NCBI RefSeq assembly: GCF_007829335.1
Contig: NZ_VIWO01000002.1
Coordinates: 1 to 64,000 of the forward strand
Direction of reading: 5' to 3'
From: Chitinophaga polysaccharea
GTDB lineage: Bacteria; Bacteroidota; Bacteroidia; Chitinophagales; Chitinophagaceae
DNA: 64,000 bases
Of this stretch, positions 42,006-51,395 are shown piece by piece. The notes under the pieces were generated by a model. That model made no database searches, had not been told where the DNA came from, and saw nothing but the letters and a program-made list of their open reading frames with translations. The position numbers were made by a program, and so were the translations under genes. Position 1 is the stretch's first letter. Each line of letters opens with the position of its first letter.

Positions 42006-42917
42006 TTACCACTCATAGGTAATACCCAAAGACCAATAGAACTGGTTATGCAATCGTTCTACTTTTACCGTTGATTCTTTGGTAGCCAGTGTTGTTAAAG
42101 TGAGTACTGCCGGATGCAATGGAATAGCATAGGTTGGTTCAAATGAGAAACTGAGCCGTTTATGAATAGTATAAGATATAGGTAAGCTTAGCTCTTCATC
42201 TAAAACTGTAAAATTGGATGCGTTGCTCATATCCGCTGTCACCGCAGGTGGTTGACGCTGCTTCTTTTTCTTGCTTACATTTACTACAGGGCTAAGGTGA
42301 CGGTTGTTATAATAGTTATCATAATAATGTTGTGTTCCGGCATTGGCTGCTACCGTAGGGGTGATGTTCAGGCGATCGTTGAACAGGTCGAAGCTATGTT
42401 CCAATGCAAGCTTTGTCAGATAGTCGGTTTTTGACCCGAAATTCATATATCCCTCTGCCGTCGCTGCAATAATTCCATTGAAATCATAGGTGAGGCTGGC
42501 ATGTGCATCACCCTTTACTTCCGACCGTACGTTGTCACTCAGCGTATTATAGAAAAATTTGGAGGCACTGATTTCTCCCTCAAAATTACCCTGCGAAAAC
42601 ATATACCCGGCTGTAAATATGCCGGCGTCCACACGGGTACTATTATTCATTAACATAGAAAGGGCGCCCTCGGCGTATAGCCCGGATTTATGATAATAAC
42701 CCAGTGCAGCGGACAAATACGGGATGCGGGCGGCGTCTTTCCTGCCGGCATATACGTTGTCGCTCAGGTATTCCAGGCCTGCACTAAAACGCGGTTGACG
42801 CCCTTCGTTGCAGGCTATTATCGTTTGTTCGTTACCGGTAGTTGACAGCGAATCGTGTTGCTGCGCCAATATAGGTATTGAAGGCAGGAACAGCAGGCAT
42901 AGGGATAAAATTTTCAT
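42006..42917 (-). CDS. Outer-membrane beta-barrel protein (porin-like)
   Basis: A 303-residue exported protein. The signal peptide (MKILSLCLLFLPSIPILA, then Q-Q) precedes alternating beta-strand sequence of an outer-membrane barrel: FSAGLEYLSDNVYAGR, LSAALGYYHKSGLYAEGALS, GYMFSQGNFEGEISASKFF and a terminal FYWSLGITYEW with the aromatic last residue typical of barrels. Aligning strands suggests about 12 strands. There is one basic insertion (SKKKKQRQPPAV) between strands in a loop. Family not identified; the DNYAGR-like strand resembles TorF-family barrels of unknown ligand. It stands alone with its own terminator. Confidence 0.72.
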   Translation of the reverse strand: MKILSLCLLFLPSIPILAQQHDSLSTTGNEQTIIACNEGRQPRFSAGLEYLSDNVYAGRKDAARIPYLSAALGYYHKSGLYAEGALSMLMNNSTRVDAGIFTAGYMFSQGNFEGEISASKFFYNTLSDNVRSEVKGDAHASLTYDFNGIIAATAEGYMNFGSKTDYLTKLALEHSFDLFNDRLNITPTVAANAGTQHYYDNYYNNRHLSPVVNVSKKKKQRQPPAVTADMSNASNFTVLDEELSLPISYTIHKRLSFSFEPTYAIPLHPAVLTLTTLATKESTVKVERLHNQFYWSLGITYEW

Positions 42918-43052
42918 GTGCTTTTACAGATTATACTATATGATGACCATAGACTTTGTTATGGTTAAAAAGTTTAATCTGTAAATGCTTGTTGATGTTA
43001 TTTTTTGATTAAAATAAGATTAGAAAATAAGCAGACAACGCATCTGACCCTG

Positions 43053-43523
43053 TTAGAAACTTATATCCAGGAAATGTTTGCCCTGGTATTTAATATCGAT
43101 TTTTTTTGAGAACCATCCCACTTTCCCTGCCATGGTTCCAGAAAACGATACCTGTACAGAATCGGCCATATTGATGCCGCTGTTACCCAGCTTTGCAAAA
43201 TCAGGCTCCACTATCACCGGCACGGTAAAGGTGGCATGGGCAGGTATGTTCATCACGGTGTCGAGTTTTACATGTCCCAGGTAAAAAGTGTCCAACCGGA
43301 GGTCCAGCTCTCCGCCGGTAAAGGTGAAGCCGTAGTTGTTGGGATTGTAGTATACGCCCGTAACTCGTAGTGCCGGCCTTTGGGGCGTGATGTTGAAGAC
43401 CTTAATAGCCAGTTTACCTGGCAGCCTGGCCTCTGGTGTTTTGAAAAATGAGCAGGACGATAGGGCAATGGCGGCAGCTATTGCCAGGATTGTCATCCTG
43501 AATGTTCCCTCGCAGACTTTCAT
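43053..43523 (-). CDS. LEA2-type lipoprotein
   Basis: A 156-residue lipoprotein. The lipobox is ALSSC at about residue 24, after a short basic start and hydrophobic helix. The mature part has the WHy/LEA2-type Ig-like pattern, with LAIKVFNITPQRPALRVTGV, then YYNPNNYGFTFTGGELDLRL, a typical YxNPNxYxFxF box, and IPAHATFTVPVIVEPDF near the middle. LEA2-type domains occur in bacterial lipoproteins of unknown role and in plant stress proteins. A shorter start nine codons in is also possible. It lies alone with about 130 bases on the 3' side. Confidence 0.75.
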   Translation of the reverse strand: MKVCEGTFRMTILAIAAAIALSSCSFFKTPEARLPGKLAIKVFNITPQRPALRVTGVYYNPNNYGFTFTGGELDLRLDTFYLGHVKLDTVMNIPAHATFTVPVIVEPDFAKLGNSGINMADSVQVSFSGTMAGKVGWFSKKIDIKYQGKHFLDISF

Positions 43524-43610
43524 ACGCTAATTAATTTTGGTTGATAAATGATGTTGCAGTATAAAAGGCAAGCGTCGCTGGAAAAAGGGTGAAGAGGACG
43601 GAAAAAACGC

Positions 43611-43784
43611 TTATATAACTTCTCTCGAAAATACCAGCCCGGCAATTATTATTGCTACAATTATCCGGCAGCTGTCAATAAGGGCGATCCGGCACACCGG
43701 CTTCCACGCCACCTTATAGGTGGAATAGGTCTGTAAAAGATAAGTACAGCTAATCAACAACAGGGAGATAGCTGTTAACGGCAT
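43611..43784 (-). CDS. Possible small hydrophobic membrane protein (57 aa)
   Basis: An open frame from ATG 43784 to TAA at 43611 encodes MPLTAISLLLISCTYLLQTY, then STYKVAWKPVCRIALIDSCR and a hydrophobic IIVAIIIAGLVF end. Two hydrophobic segments would allow a hairpin membrane protein. No homologue is known to me and the coding character is only moderate. It may be real, but could be chance. Confidence 0.25.
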   Translation of the reverse strand: MPLTAISLLLISCTYLLQTYSTYKVAWKPVCRIALIDSCRIIVAIIIAGLVFSREVI

Positions 43785-44132
43785 AGCAGGTTGTACAGTT
43801 CATTTTATTAGGGATGTTATACCGGCGCTGTGGATACTTATTTTTTGTTTATCCTGATCGACGAATAAATAGGACAGGCATATTGGATATCCTGGCTGAG
43901 ATTTGGGTATTACTTGATAATTATAGATTGGATTTAGAATAGTTAACGCAAAATTTTTTCCTTTAGTAATGTCATTTGCCGCTTTCTTACACTGACTGGT
44001 GAAGTATTTTGGCTTGTTATCCTGTCCAAAGTATAACTGCCAGTCTCCGAAAAAGTCTAAATGAGTGGTTCTTGCATTATTTTGATTATTTTTATCCCGT
44101 TAAATTCTTATTTTACCTAACATCATCCATTT
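43785..44132. other. Non-coding region before the Mfa2-like gene
   Basis: About 350 AT-rich bases with no supported gene and no clear promoter consensus. Short open frames here overlap each other and show no protein character. Confidence 0.4.
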
Positions 44133-45089
44133 ATGAAAACGTTGATATTTTGTACCGCCCTGCTGATGGTATTGTTAACCTCCTGCTCGAAATCAAGTCA
44201 TGAAAACATTCCTAAAGACGATAGTCAAAAATTTGCTATCAAATTCGATATATCCGGATTTAATCAAATGATCGGGGATTTTGACGGCAATGCCCGATCT
44301 GCTTCAGGCGGCTCTACTGCAAAAACTGATCCTGATACGCTTAAGAAGTATATTAATTATATTTACTTTTACGTTTTTGCTAACGGTGCAAAATTAAAGG
44401 AAGTCCGCCAGACATCTACAGATACTGCATTTGGGCATATAATAGATTCTATGCCGGCTGGTAATTACAATATTGCCATGATCGGTTCGAAAGATCCGGT
44501 AACAATTGAACCCACTTACGGCGATGACCGATTCCTGGTATTTGGTTTGCCCGGAACAGATGTTTTCTTTAAAAATATACCTATTAGCGTAAGTGGCGCT
44601 ATTAATCAAACAATGACTTTAGATAGGATAGTTTCTAAGTTAAAAGTTGTAATTAAAGACAAAATCCCTACTGGCACGAAATCAATTACCATCTCATTGC
44701 TATCCGACCCGCAACGTGGAGGATTGGAAGTAGTGTCAATGATATTGAATAAATTGCGCCTGTCCAGAGGAGAACCCGTTGACGGCGGACAAGGCCTATC
44801 TGGTTATTCACCAGATGTTATCGGGACAGATACTTTAATTGGGACAGAAAATTTTTCTAAAGAATATATACTGTTCGCAATGTCTTCAACTAAAACTGTT
44901 GTAAACCTCCTAAGTAAAGACGCACAGGGCGTTACAATAAGTGAAAAGAATATTTATAATGTAACCCTCGTGCCAGGTAAACGAACTGTACTATCCGGTA
45001 ATTTATTTACCACCACAAATCTGGATGGGGTAAATACTTCCATTAATAACGCGGAATGGGCTAAAGACAGTGTATTGATTAATTTTTAG
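44133..45089 (+). CDS. Mfa2/FimB-like fimbrial anchor lipoprotein
   Basis: A 318-residue lipoprotein with signal peptide II: MKTLIFCTALLMVLLTSC then a Ser-Lys after the lipidated Cys19. The mature part is beta rich and ends ANNAEWAKDSVLINF-like sequence (exact end SINNAEWAKDSVLINF). The region INYIYFYVFANGAKLKEVRQ, then DSMPAGNYNIAMIGSKDP, and the central LDRIVSKLKVVIKDKIPTGT are typical of the FimB/Mfa2 anchor family of Bacteroidota fimbriae, which caps and anchors the fimbrial shaft. No structural fimbrillin gene lies beside it in this window. It is preceded by AT-rich DNA and followed by a terminator, so it is a single-gene unit. Confidence 0.68.
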   Translation: MKTLIFCTALLMVLLTSCSKSSHENIPKDDSQKFAIKFDISGFNQMIGDFDGNARSASGGSTAKTDPDTLKKYINYIYFYVFANGAKLKEVRQTSTDTAFGHIIDSMPAGNYNIAMIGSKDPVTIEPTYGDDRFLVFGLPGTDVFFKNIPISVSGAINQTMTLDRIVSKLKVVIKDKIPTGTKSITISLLSDPQRGGLEVVSMILNKLRLSRGEPVDGGQGLSGYSPDVIGTDTLIGTENFSKEYILFAMSSTKTVVNLLSKDAQGVTISEKNIYNVTLVPGKRTVLSGNLFTTTNLDGVNTSINNAEWAKDSVLINF

Positions 45090-45166
45090 CTCACTAATCA
45101 ACAGAATATATTATCTGGTGCCATTCCCCTAACGATACAATAATTTGATTCTGATCAACTCAATTT

Positions 45167-45205
45167 AAAGAAGCTGTCTCATAAATGAAAGAGGCAGCTT
45201 CTTTT
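45167..45205 (+). terminator. Terminator downstream of the Mfa2-like gene
   Basis: AAAGAAGCTGTCTC at 45167-45180 and GAGGCAGCTTCTTTT at 45191-45205 form a stem with one mismatch, followed by a T-rich tract. Confidence 0.75.
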
Positions 45206-45302
45206 ATTTTCCTTTTTTTAGATGCCTTTATTCACAATTTGCAATTGAAGAAAAAGGGAGTTGTAAGTATTTACCCACCAGGAGTTATTACATAAATTTA
45301 AT

Positions 45303-45996
45303 GATGGCAAGAGGTAAAAGCTTATCAGTCGCATTTAAAGTACTCATCAAAATTAAAGAATGTTATTCCCTTCTGATCTGAATGAATTAGTATCAACAGA
45401 TCAGCCGATAGAGAAGAGACATGACGTCAGAATACTTACTTTATGCGGGTTAGCGGGATGAGTAAGCCCAATCATAATACAATAAACCGGTTTCGAAGTG
45501 GCCGTCTGCAAAAGACTGGCAGCTAATTTTACGCAAGTGCTGCATTTGTTATGCACCGATGGACTTTTGAGTATAAAGCATAATAAAGAGAGGGTAGGTA
45601 AACAATTAAATGAGCTATGGCTAAACTTGACAACGATACTGATCCTTCCGGTTTTGAGAAGATTGACGCCACTAAAGCTTGGTTATGCTGGTAAACACCG
45701 GTCCTCGGCACTGGATAATTATGAACGCAGGAGAAATACCGGGCGGAAACAGTTACAGCAAAACTAATGCTGACGCTACTTTTATGCAAATGAAGGAGGA
45801 TCATATAAAATAGTCAGCTTAAACCAGCCTGTAATTTACAGATTAGCACTAACAGTCAATATATATTTTCTTATAGCCTACATCCCAATCCTACAGATAC
45901 AACAACTCTTGATAATAATCTGTTGCTCCAGGCATAGAAGAAGTAATGGTGGAAACCGGGTTACTGACGCTAACACACAATATTAGAAAGAAATAG
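45303..45996 (+). pseudogene. Decayed IS1182-family transposase
   Basis: Pieces of an IS1182-type transposase appear in order in different frames, broken by stops and deletions: MLFPSDLNELVSTDQPI (from 45360), MSKPNHNTINRFRSGRLQKT (about 45459-45518), FTQVLHLLCTDGLLSIK, NKERVGKQLNELW, LDNDTDPSGFEKIDATKAW (about 45625-45683), NSYSKTNADATFMQMKEDHI and then LKPACNLQISTNSQYIFSY followed by SLHPNPTDTTTLDNNL (about 45820-45930), and a final LTLTHNIRKK before a stop at 45996. An intact transposase of this family is roughly three times as long per block set; parts including the DDE core are missing. The element is dead. It lies beside the Mfa2-like gene and may have separated it from partners. Confidence 0.82.
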
Positions 45997-46318
45997 CTTG
46001 TTAGCATCGGACAAAATTTGCCATCTGAAATGCATATTATTATCATTGTGATGGTGGAAAATTAACTCCAGAAAATATACAAAACAAAGGAGCCATCCCA
46101 ATTAATTACAAGCTGCCCTCTTCCTTTTTATGAATTTATGGCAACTGATTCACAATTTTTCTTGGTGCGGAAAGGAAAACTAGCACCGCATTATCACATA
46201 TCCTATATCAGGAGCGTAACTTTAATTTCCCGGGATCAAAAAAACATAGGCAATTATCAAATTAATGGGATTAGATCTGAGCGCCAGCTTGTAATTTCAT
46301 TGATTGATAATAAAAAAA
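45997..46318. other. AT-rich stretch before the DUF6067-type gene
   Basis: About 320 bases with no supported gene. It probably contains the 3' end of the dead insertion element and the promoter of the next gene. A 70-codon open frame at 46138-46350 overlaps the next start in another frame and shows no recognisable family. Confidence 0.4.
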
Positions 46319-49300
46319 ATGGAAAGCATGAAACCTGGCAATACGGATAGTTCTAGATATGGTGTAGCTATTTTTTGGGTTTTATTACCGGCACTCCTTG
46401 TAACTGGCCAATTGCTAATGGCGCAGTTACCAACTTATGGTACTGGTCAGTGGAACGAAAATGAGTTAGGCAACCACCGGGCAGTAATAGAAGTTAGTAA
46501 ACCCACTAATGCGGTGAAAGTCCATGTACCCTGGCGGAGAAAGGATAATCCCGCAGGAAAAGGATTGATAGTAGTGGATGCGTTTAGTGGAAAGCCGGTG
46601 AAAAATGTTTATACCGTTACCGTAAATGCGGAATACGGCGACATTATTTTTGAACCGGTAACAGGGCCTGGAGAGTACTACCTGTATTACATGCCCTATA
46701 AATTAGGCGGGAGCTGGTATTTCCCCAGTACTGCCTACCTGAAGCCAGATAACTCCTATAACACAGCGTGGCAACAGCAGCTAAATATTAAAAACCTTCC
46801 CGACGCAAAAGTGTTACGCTTTGAGGCAATTAATTCTTTTAACAGCTTCTATCCCATGGAGATTGTAGCTACGCAACAGGAAGTCAGGGATCTGCTGGAG
46901 AAGAATAAAGAGAAGGACTTTCTGCTGTTTCCGGAAGATAGAAAATTTCCGGTGAGAATGGACTCCGCTATCTGCCAGCGTTGGATAGAGAAAGGCGAAG
47001 GGGGTACATTTTACGGACTGGCATCGCGCAACGAATTTTACGTGTACCAGGTCGGGGTATTCGCCGCTTTTCACGCACTTAAAAAACTACATCTGCAATT
47101 TTCAGATTTAGAAAATCCAACAGGTGGAAAGATTTCCGCCGCCGCTATCAGGTGTTTTAACCTGGAAGGGAAAGATTGGTTGGGTAAATCATTTAAAAAG
47201 GAAGTTTCGGTAGGCAAGGGGCAGGTACAGGCCCTATGGATAGGGGTGGATATTCCCCGGGAGGCGCAACCAGGCGTGTACCACGGATGGGTTAAAGTGT
47301 CCGCGGAGGGTGATAAAGAAAGAAGCGTTCCTGTACAGCTAAACATTAAAGATGCTCTCCTTGAAGACAGAGGCTACAATGAACTGCCTACATTCGCGCG
47401 ACTAAACTGGCTGGATTCGGATATCGGGCTGGATGATAGTGTATATAGGCCGTATACACCAGTGGTACTAAAACAACGGACCGTCAATATATTGGGAAGG
47501 ACATTAAGATTTGATAAGTATGGTTTCCCCGATAAAATAACCAGCAGCTTTACGGGATCTAATAATGACGTTAATGGCCAGCCAAGAGACATCCTTAATG
47601 GGCCTGTAAAAATGGTGGTAGTACAAAATGGAAAAGAGCTTGCGTGGAAAGGGCCGACGCCTGCTGTTCATCAGCCATCTGACGGAGCGGTAAGCTGGGA
47701 AACGCAATTAGAAGGGGACGGCGTTGTGCTGAAGGTTTGGGCAAAAATGGAGTGTGACGGTTATATCAACTACCAGCTGGCAATTAAGGCACTGAAAGAC
47801 TGTGCGATAGATAATATGGAACTGAGAATTCCGTATGCCCGGAAAGCCGCCATTTATATGATGGGCCTCGGCCGTAAAGGGGGAGTACGGCCAGAGCGAT
47901 GGGACTGGAAATGGGAAGAAAAGAACGCCAACAATATGCTGTGGATGGGAGATGTGAATGCAGGATTGCAATGCAAACTGAAAAATGAAACACCGGACTG
48001 GACGTTATATAATTTTGATAAAACAGGACCCTACAAAGATTGGAGTAACGATGGAAAGGGAGGGTGCCATATCCTTGAAGAAGCGGATAAGGTGATGCTA
48101 AAGGCTTTCACAGGGCAGCAACAGCTCCGGGCAGGGCAGATCATCCATTTGAATTTTGGGTTATTGATCACACCCGTAAAGCCGTTAGACCAGGAACATT
48201 GGAGCGAGCGGTATTTTCAGGCAGATCCACCGCTGGCAAACTGGAGGAAAGTGGCATCTGAAAAGGGAGCTACTGTTATGAATATTCACCAGGGCAATAT
48301 GCTGAATCCCTATATCAATTATCCATTCCTGACTACTGATACTTTAACGAAATATGTGACCGCTAACAGGCGCATCGGAATCAGCACTAAATTATATTAT
48401 ACCGTTAGGGAGTTAACTAATTATACCCCCGAAATCTGGGCATTGCGTAGCCTGGGTGATGAAATATTTTCACCGGGTAAAGGCTCGCAATTGGCAGATC
48501 AGTTTGCAGATGATGGTGTAGGTGGAAATTTATTCTCGACCGGCGGCCCCTGGCTGGTAGAACACCTGGGAAAGAATTATGATGCTGCCTGGCATACCCC
48601 TCTGGAAAATTCGGAATATGATATGTCAATCAGAACCCAGGGGCTTAGCCGTTGGCACAATTATTACCTGGAAGGGCTGAATTGGTTGGTGAAAAATGTA
48701 GGAATCAGGGGTATTTACCTGGATGGAGTAGGATACGACCGGGATATTATGAAAAGAGTTAGAAAAGTAATGGACAGAGCGGCCGATAGCTGTTTAATTG
48801 ACTTTCATTCCGGCAATAATTTTCACCCGAGTTATGGGCTGAATAGCCCGGCCAACCAATACATGGAACTATTTCCCTGTCTCAATAGTTTATGGCTGGG
48901 CGAAGGCTATAATTATAATGAAAGTCCTGATTATTGGCTGGTGGAAGTATCAGGCATCCCTTTTGGGTTGTATAGCGAGATGCTGAATAACTGTGGCAAT
49001 GCTTACCGTGGCATGCTATTCGGAATGACCTCACGACTGGGCTGGACAGGCTGTGATCCATCGGCACTCTGGCGGTTGTGGGACAAGTTTGATATAAAGA
49101 ACGCCAGGATGGTTGGTTGCTGGGATCCCGCACTCCCCGTAAAATGTAGCGACAGTAGCGTAAAGGTGACTGTTTACCGCCAGCCGAAGAAACTATTGAT
49201 CGTTTATGCCAGCTGGGCAAAAAGTAGCGCTAACATCAGGTTGGACGTGGACTGGAAATCACTGGGATGGAATCCTAATCAAGTAAATGTTTCTTTTCCT

Positions 49301-49399
49301 GAGGTAGAAGGTTTACAGCGTGGACAGGCAGTTGGTGACCTGGCTGATATTAAAGTTGAAGAAGGGAAAGGCGGATTTATCATTATAGAAGAAAAATAA
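46319..49399 (+). CDS. Exported DUF6067-like glycosidase
   Basis: A large exported protein of about 1026 residues. After a hydrophobic signal-anchor stretch (GVAIFWVLLPALLVTGQLLM, then A-Q) the sequence has an N-terminal beta-rich domain, a domain around residues 310-600 with the landmark ELPTFARLNWLDSDIG, and a catalytic TIM-barrel-like part. The region KNVGIRGIYLDGVGYDRDIM, then CLIDFHSGNNFHPSYGLNSP and the late SRLGWTGCDPSALWRLWDKF fit glycosidase-like barrels of the DUF6067/DUF4091 kind. The ATG at 46319 is preferred over 46304, and 46328 is also possible. The substrate is unknown; the neighbouring GH27 and GH2 enzymes suggest galactose- or xyloglucan-type polysaccharide. Confidence 0.75.
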   Translation: MESMKPGNTDSSRYGVAIFWVLLPALLVTGQLLMAQLPTYGTGQWNENELGNHRAVIEVSKPTNAVKVHVPWRRKDNPAGKGLIVVDAFSGKPVKNVYTVTVNAEYGDIIFEPVTGPGEYYLYYMPYKLGGSWYFPSTAYLKPDNSYNTAWQQQLNIKNLPDAKVLRFEAINSFNSFYPMEIVATQQEVRDLLEKNKEKDFLLFPEDRKFPVRMDSAICQRWIEKGEGGTFYGLASRNEFYVYQVGVFAAFHALKKLHLQFSDLENPTGGKISAAAIRCFNLEGKDWLGKSFKKEVSVGKGQVQALWIGVDIPREAQPGVYHGWVKVSAEGDKERSVPVQLNIKDALLEDRGYNELPTFARLNWLDSDIGLDDSVYRPYTPVVLKQRTVNILGRTLRFDKYGFPDKITSSFTGSNNDVNGQPRDILNGPVKMVVVQNGKELAWKGPTPAVHQPSDGAVSWETQLEGDGVVLKVWAKMECDGYINYQLAIKALKDCAIDNMELRIPYARKAAIYMMGLGRKGGVRPERWDWKWEEKNANNMLWMGDVNAGLQCKLKNETPDWTLYNFDKTGPYKDWSNDGKGGCHILEEADKVMLKAFTGQQQLRAGQIIHLNFGLLITPVKPLDQEHWSERYFQADPPLANWRKVASEKGATVMNIHQGNMLNPYINYPFLTTDTLTKYVTANRRIGISTKLYYTVRELTNYTPEIWALRSLGDEIFSPGKGSQLADQFADDGVGGNLFSTGGPWLVEHLGKNYDAAWHTPLENSEYDMSIRTQGLSRWHNYYLEGLNWLVKNVGIRGIYLDGVGYDRDIMKRVRKVMDRAADSCLIDFHSGNNFHPSYGLNSPANQYMELFPCLNSLWLGEGYNYNESPDYWLVEVSGIPFGLYSEMLNNCGNAYRGMLFGMTSRLGWTGCDPSALWRLWDKFDIKNARMVGCWDPALPVKCSDSSVKVTVYRQPKKLLIVYASWAKSSANIRLDVDWKSLGWNPNQVNVSFPEVEGLQRGQAVGDLADIKVEEGKGGFIIIEEK

Positions 49400-49437
49400 G
49401 AAGGAATAGCATATTCATCTTATTGCCGGAACTATTG

Positions 49438-49472
49438 AAAAAGGCTTGCAAGCGTTGCTTACAAGCCTTTTT
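49438..49472. terminator. Bidirectional terminator between glycosidase genes
   Basis: AAAAAGGCTTGCAAGC and GCTTACAAGCCTTTTT form a stem with one mismatch and a three-base loop. It has T runs on both strands and separates the convergent DUF6067-like and GH27 genes. Confidence 0.8.
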
Positions 49473-49489
49473 ATTTCAGCACTGCTTAT

Positions 49490-50719
49490 TTAGCTTTTCG
49501 TGAAAATATTGAAAGGTATGCTCACTCCGGTAATCTTCAGCACCACAATCCCATGTGCTGGCAGCTGGTAAACTGGTTGTTTGCCAGGAGAAATCCTTCC
49601 CTCTTCATGTTTCCAAAGATCGCGTACGGTAACTGATTTATCGGGATTTAGGCCGATAGCTCCTATATTCAGTTCGGCCGTTACCGGCACATTAGTGGTG
49701 TTTAACAGTGCTACCGCCACCTGTCCGCTGCTTGCGCTGATCAGTGGTTTGGCCCAGAGTTGTATGCCCAATGTATCGCGGAATTTCCTGGCCTGGTAGC
49801 AGAGCGGGTCCTGGTTTAAAGCAATGACGTCCTTATTGGTAACGATGGATAAGGTTTGCGGGGAGATCTTCCGGAGGTCGTTGCCGAGCAGCAGGGGAGA
49901 GTTCATGATACACCACATGGAGAAATGGCTTTTATCTTCATCATAACTCATACCCCTGCCTACCTGCAGCATGTCCATATCGTTGAAATGCCCCGGGGAA
50001 CAATAGGGCCACAGGTCGGCGTTGAGTGAAATGATCCGGAGAATGGACGCGAAATTATTGTCGATATCACCGGAGATCCGCCAGGAATCGGCCACCAGCG
50101 GGGCCCATTTGCCGGGAAATTGCCAGCGGCAGATATTGTAAACTACCTCCGGCTTGATGATCCTGATCCAATTGGAGATCTGTGTGTAGCGTAGTTGCTC
50201 ATCGAGACCCAAGTCTTTCCCGCCGCACCAATCAACTTTCAGAAAGTCGTATCCCCATGTTTTCAGTAACAGGGTCAGGTCTTTTTCATCGTGTCCATAG
50301 AGCCCCGACCCTGACCCGATGGTGTCCTGGTCCCAGATAGATGCGCAGGTGTTAACACCAGCCTCCGCATAAATGCCTGCCCGTAAGCCTTTGCTATGTA
50401 TATAATCCGATAGCCGCCTCATACCACCTGGGAAGCGTTGTGCATTGTATTGCAATTCCCCGTTTTTATTCCGGCCGCCAAAGAAGCCATCATCAATGTT
50501 GATATACCGGTAGCCCGCTGTCTTCAGCCCATTTTGCGCCATGGCATCGGCCTGTTCCCGGATAAGTTTTTCATTGATGTGGACGCGGAAGTTGTTCCAG
50601 CTGGCCCAGCCCATGATGGGCGTCCGTGGTTTGGCCGGCGTGTTTTGGGCAACGGCCACCAGGGAGCACCACATCAAGCAGACAGCCAGTGTAGCCCCTT
50701 TCATTTTCTTATTTATCAT
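49490..50719 (-). CDS. GH27 alpha-galactosidase
   Basis: A retaining alpha-galactosidase of family 27, about 409 residues from the preferred start. A signal peptide (MINKKMKGATLAVCLMWCSL, then VAVAQ) precedes the (beta/alpha)8 barrel. Landmarks are MGWASWNNFRVHINE, INIDDGFFGG, YDFLKVDWCGG with nucleophile Asp (residue 174 of the longer frame), and DSWRISGDIDNN with the acid/base Asp (229 of the longer frame). A C-terminal antiparallel beta-domain follows. The frame is open to 50752; the ATG at 50719 gives the usual signal peptide. The enzyme removes terminal alpha-galactose in the periplasm or outside. Neighbours include a GH2 beta-galactosidase. Confidence 0.92.
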   Translation of the reverse strand: MINKKMKGATLAVCLMWCSLVAVAQNTPAKPRTPIMGWASWNNFRVHINEKLIREQADAMAQNGLKTAGYRYINIDDGFFGGRNKNGELQYNAQRFPGGMRRLSDYIHSKGLRAGIYAEAGVNTCASIWDQDTIGSGSGLYGHDEKDLTLLLKTWGYDFLKVDWCGGKDLGLDEQLRYTQISNWIRIIKPEVVYNICRWQFPGKWAPLVADSWRISGDIDNNFASILRIISLNADLWPYCSPGHFNDMDMLQVGRGMSYDEDKSHFSMWCIMNSPLLLGNDLRKISPQTLSIVTNKDVIALNQDPLCYQARKFRDTLGIQLWAKPLISASSGQVAVALLNTTNVPVTAELNIGAIGLNPDKSVTVRDLWKHEEGRISPGKQPVYQLPAHGIVVLKITGVSIPFNIFTKS

Positions 50720-50763
50720 TGTTGACTGTTTATTCCGCGTTGGATGTTTCATCAGCTATAACG

Positions 50764-51150
50764 CTACATTTGAAACACATTGAACCTATGACCATCCGGA
50801 TCAGCAAACACGAAACCGTAATAACCTTTTCCAAATTCTGTTGGCCTGGAAATAATCGTTCCGCCGGCTTGTTGCACTTCTTTTTCACAACTATCCACCT
50901 CTTCCCGGGTAGCAACGGCAAGGGTAAATATAATTTCATTTCCAGTAGTTGAATCAATAATTGGCCCCATCATGGCGGGTTCAAGTATATCCTTCAAAAA
51001 GAAATGGATGATAAAGTTTTCTTCGCCAAAGAAGAAGCTGGTCAGTTGATCTGATGCTCCGTTGTGTTTAAATCCAAGTTGTTGGTAGAACTTAGTGGTA
51101 CGTTCTAAATCCTGAACGCTGAAATTAGCCCAGATCTTTTTTGTTTTCAT
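50764..51150 (-). CDS. VOC-family (glyoxalase-fold) protein
   Basis: A 128-residue protein of the vicinal-oxygen-chelate superfamily. Two beta-alpha-beta-beta-beta units are visible: KIWANFSVQDLERTTKFYQQ, then LGFKHNG in the first, and REEVDSCEKEVQQAGGTI, then FADPDGHRFNVFQM in the second. Such proteins bind a metal and a small molecule; roles range from lactoylglutathione lyase to antibiotic binding. The first unit lacks the usual His ligand at its start (NFSVQD), so catalytic metal binding is uncertain. It sits between two glycosidase genes, gaps 45 and 245 bases, with no obvious link to them. Confidence 0.82.
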   Translation of the reverse strand: MKTKKIWANFSVQDLERTTKFYQQLGFKHNGASDQLTSFFFGEENFIIHFFLKDILEPAMMGPIIDSTTGNEIIFTLAVATREEVDSCEKEVQQAGGTIISRPTEFGKGYYGFVFADPDGHRFNVFQM

Positions 51151-51351
51151 ATCCTGAAAGTTTTATGGTTAACAGCTTTTTGTTAGATATGCTGCAGCAA
51201 CAGTTTTATACTGATATTACTCATCAGCGTTCTCAAAAATAGCCTATAAACTCATCAAACTAGGTGGTTGGTTACGAAATTTTTCGGGGCATTTCCATCA
51301 TGTTTATGATGGGATAGCGGCAAGCCTCCCTTTTTAGGAGAATAGTTATTA

Positions 51352-51387
51352 AGCCTTACTCCCGGCACCATTGCCGGGAGTAAGGCT
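51352..51387. terminator. Strong stem-loop downstream of the GH2 gene
   Basis: AGCCTTACTCCCGGCA (51352-51367) and TGCCGGGAGTAAGGCT (51372-51387) form a perfect 16-bp stem with a four-base loop. It lies nine bases below the minus-strand GH2 stop and has only short T runs, so it may also stabilise the mRNA end. Confidence 0.6.
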
Positions 51388-51395
51388 CAATATGA

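Noticed and set aside
46138..46350. A 70-codon open frame before the DUF6067-like gene
   Set aside because: It overlaps the next gene in another frame and has no recognisable protein features.
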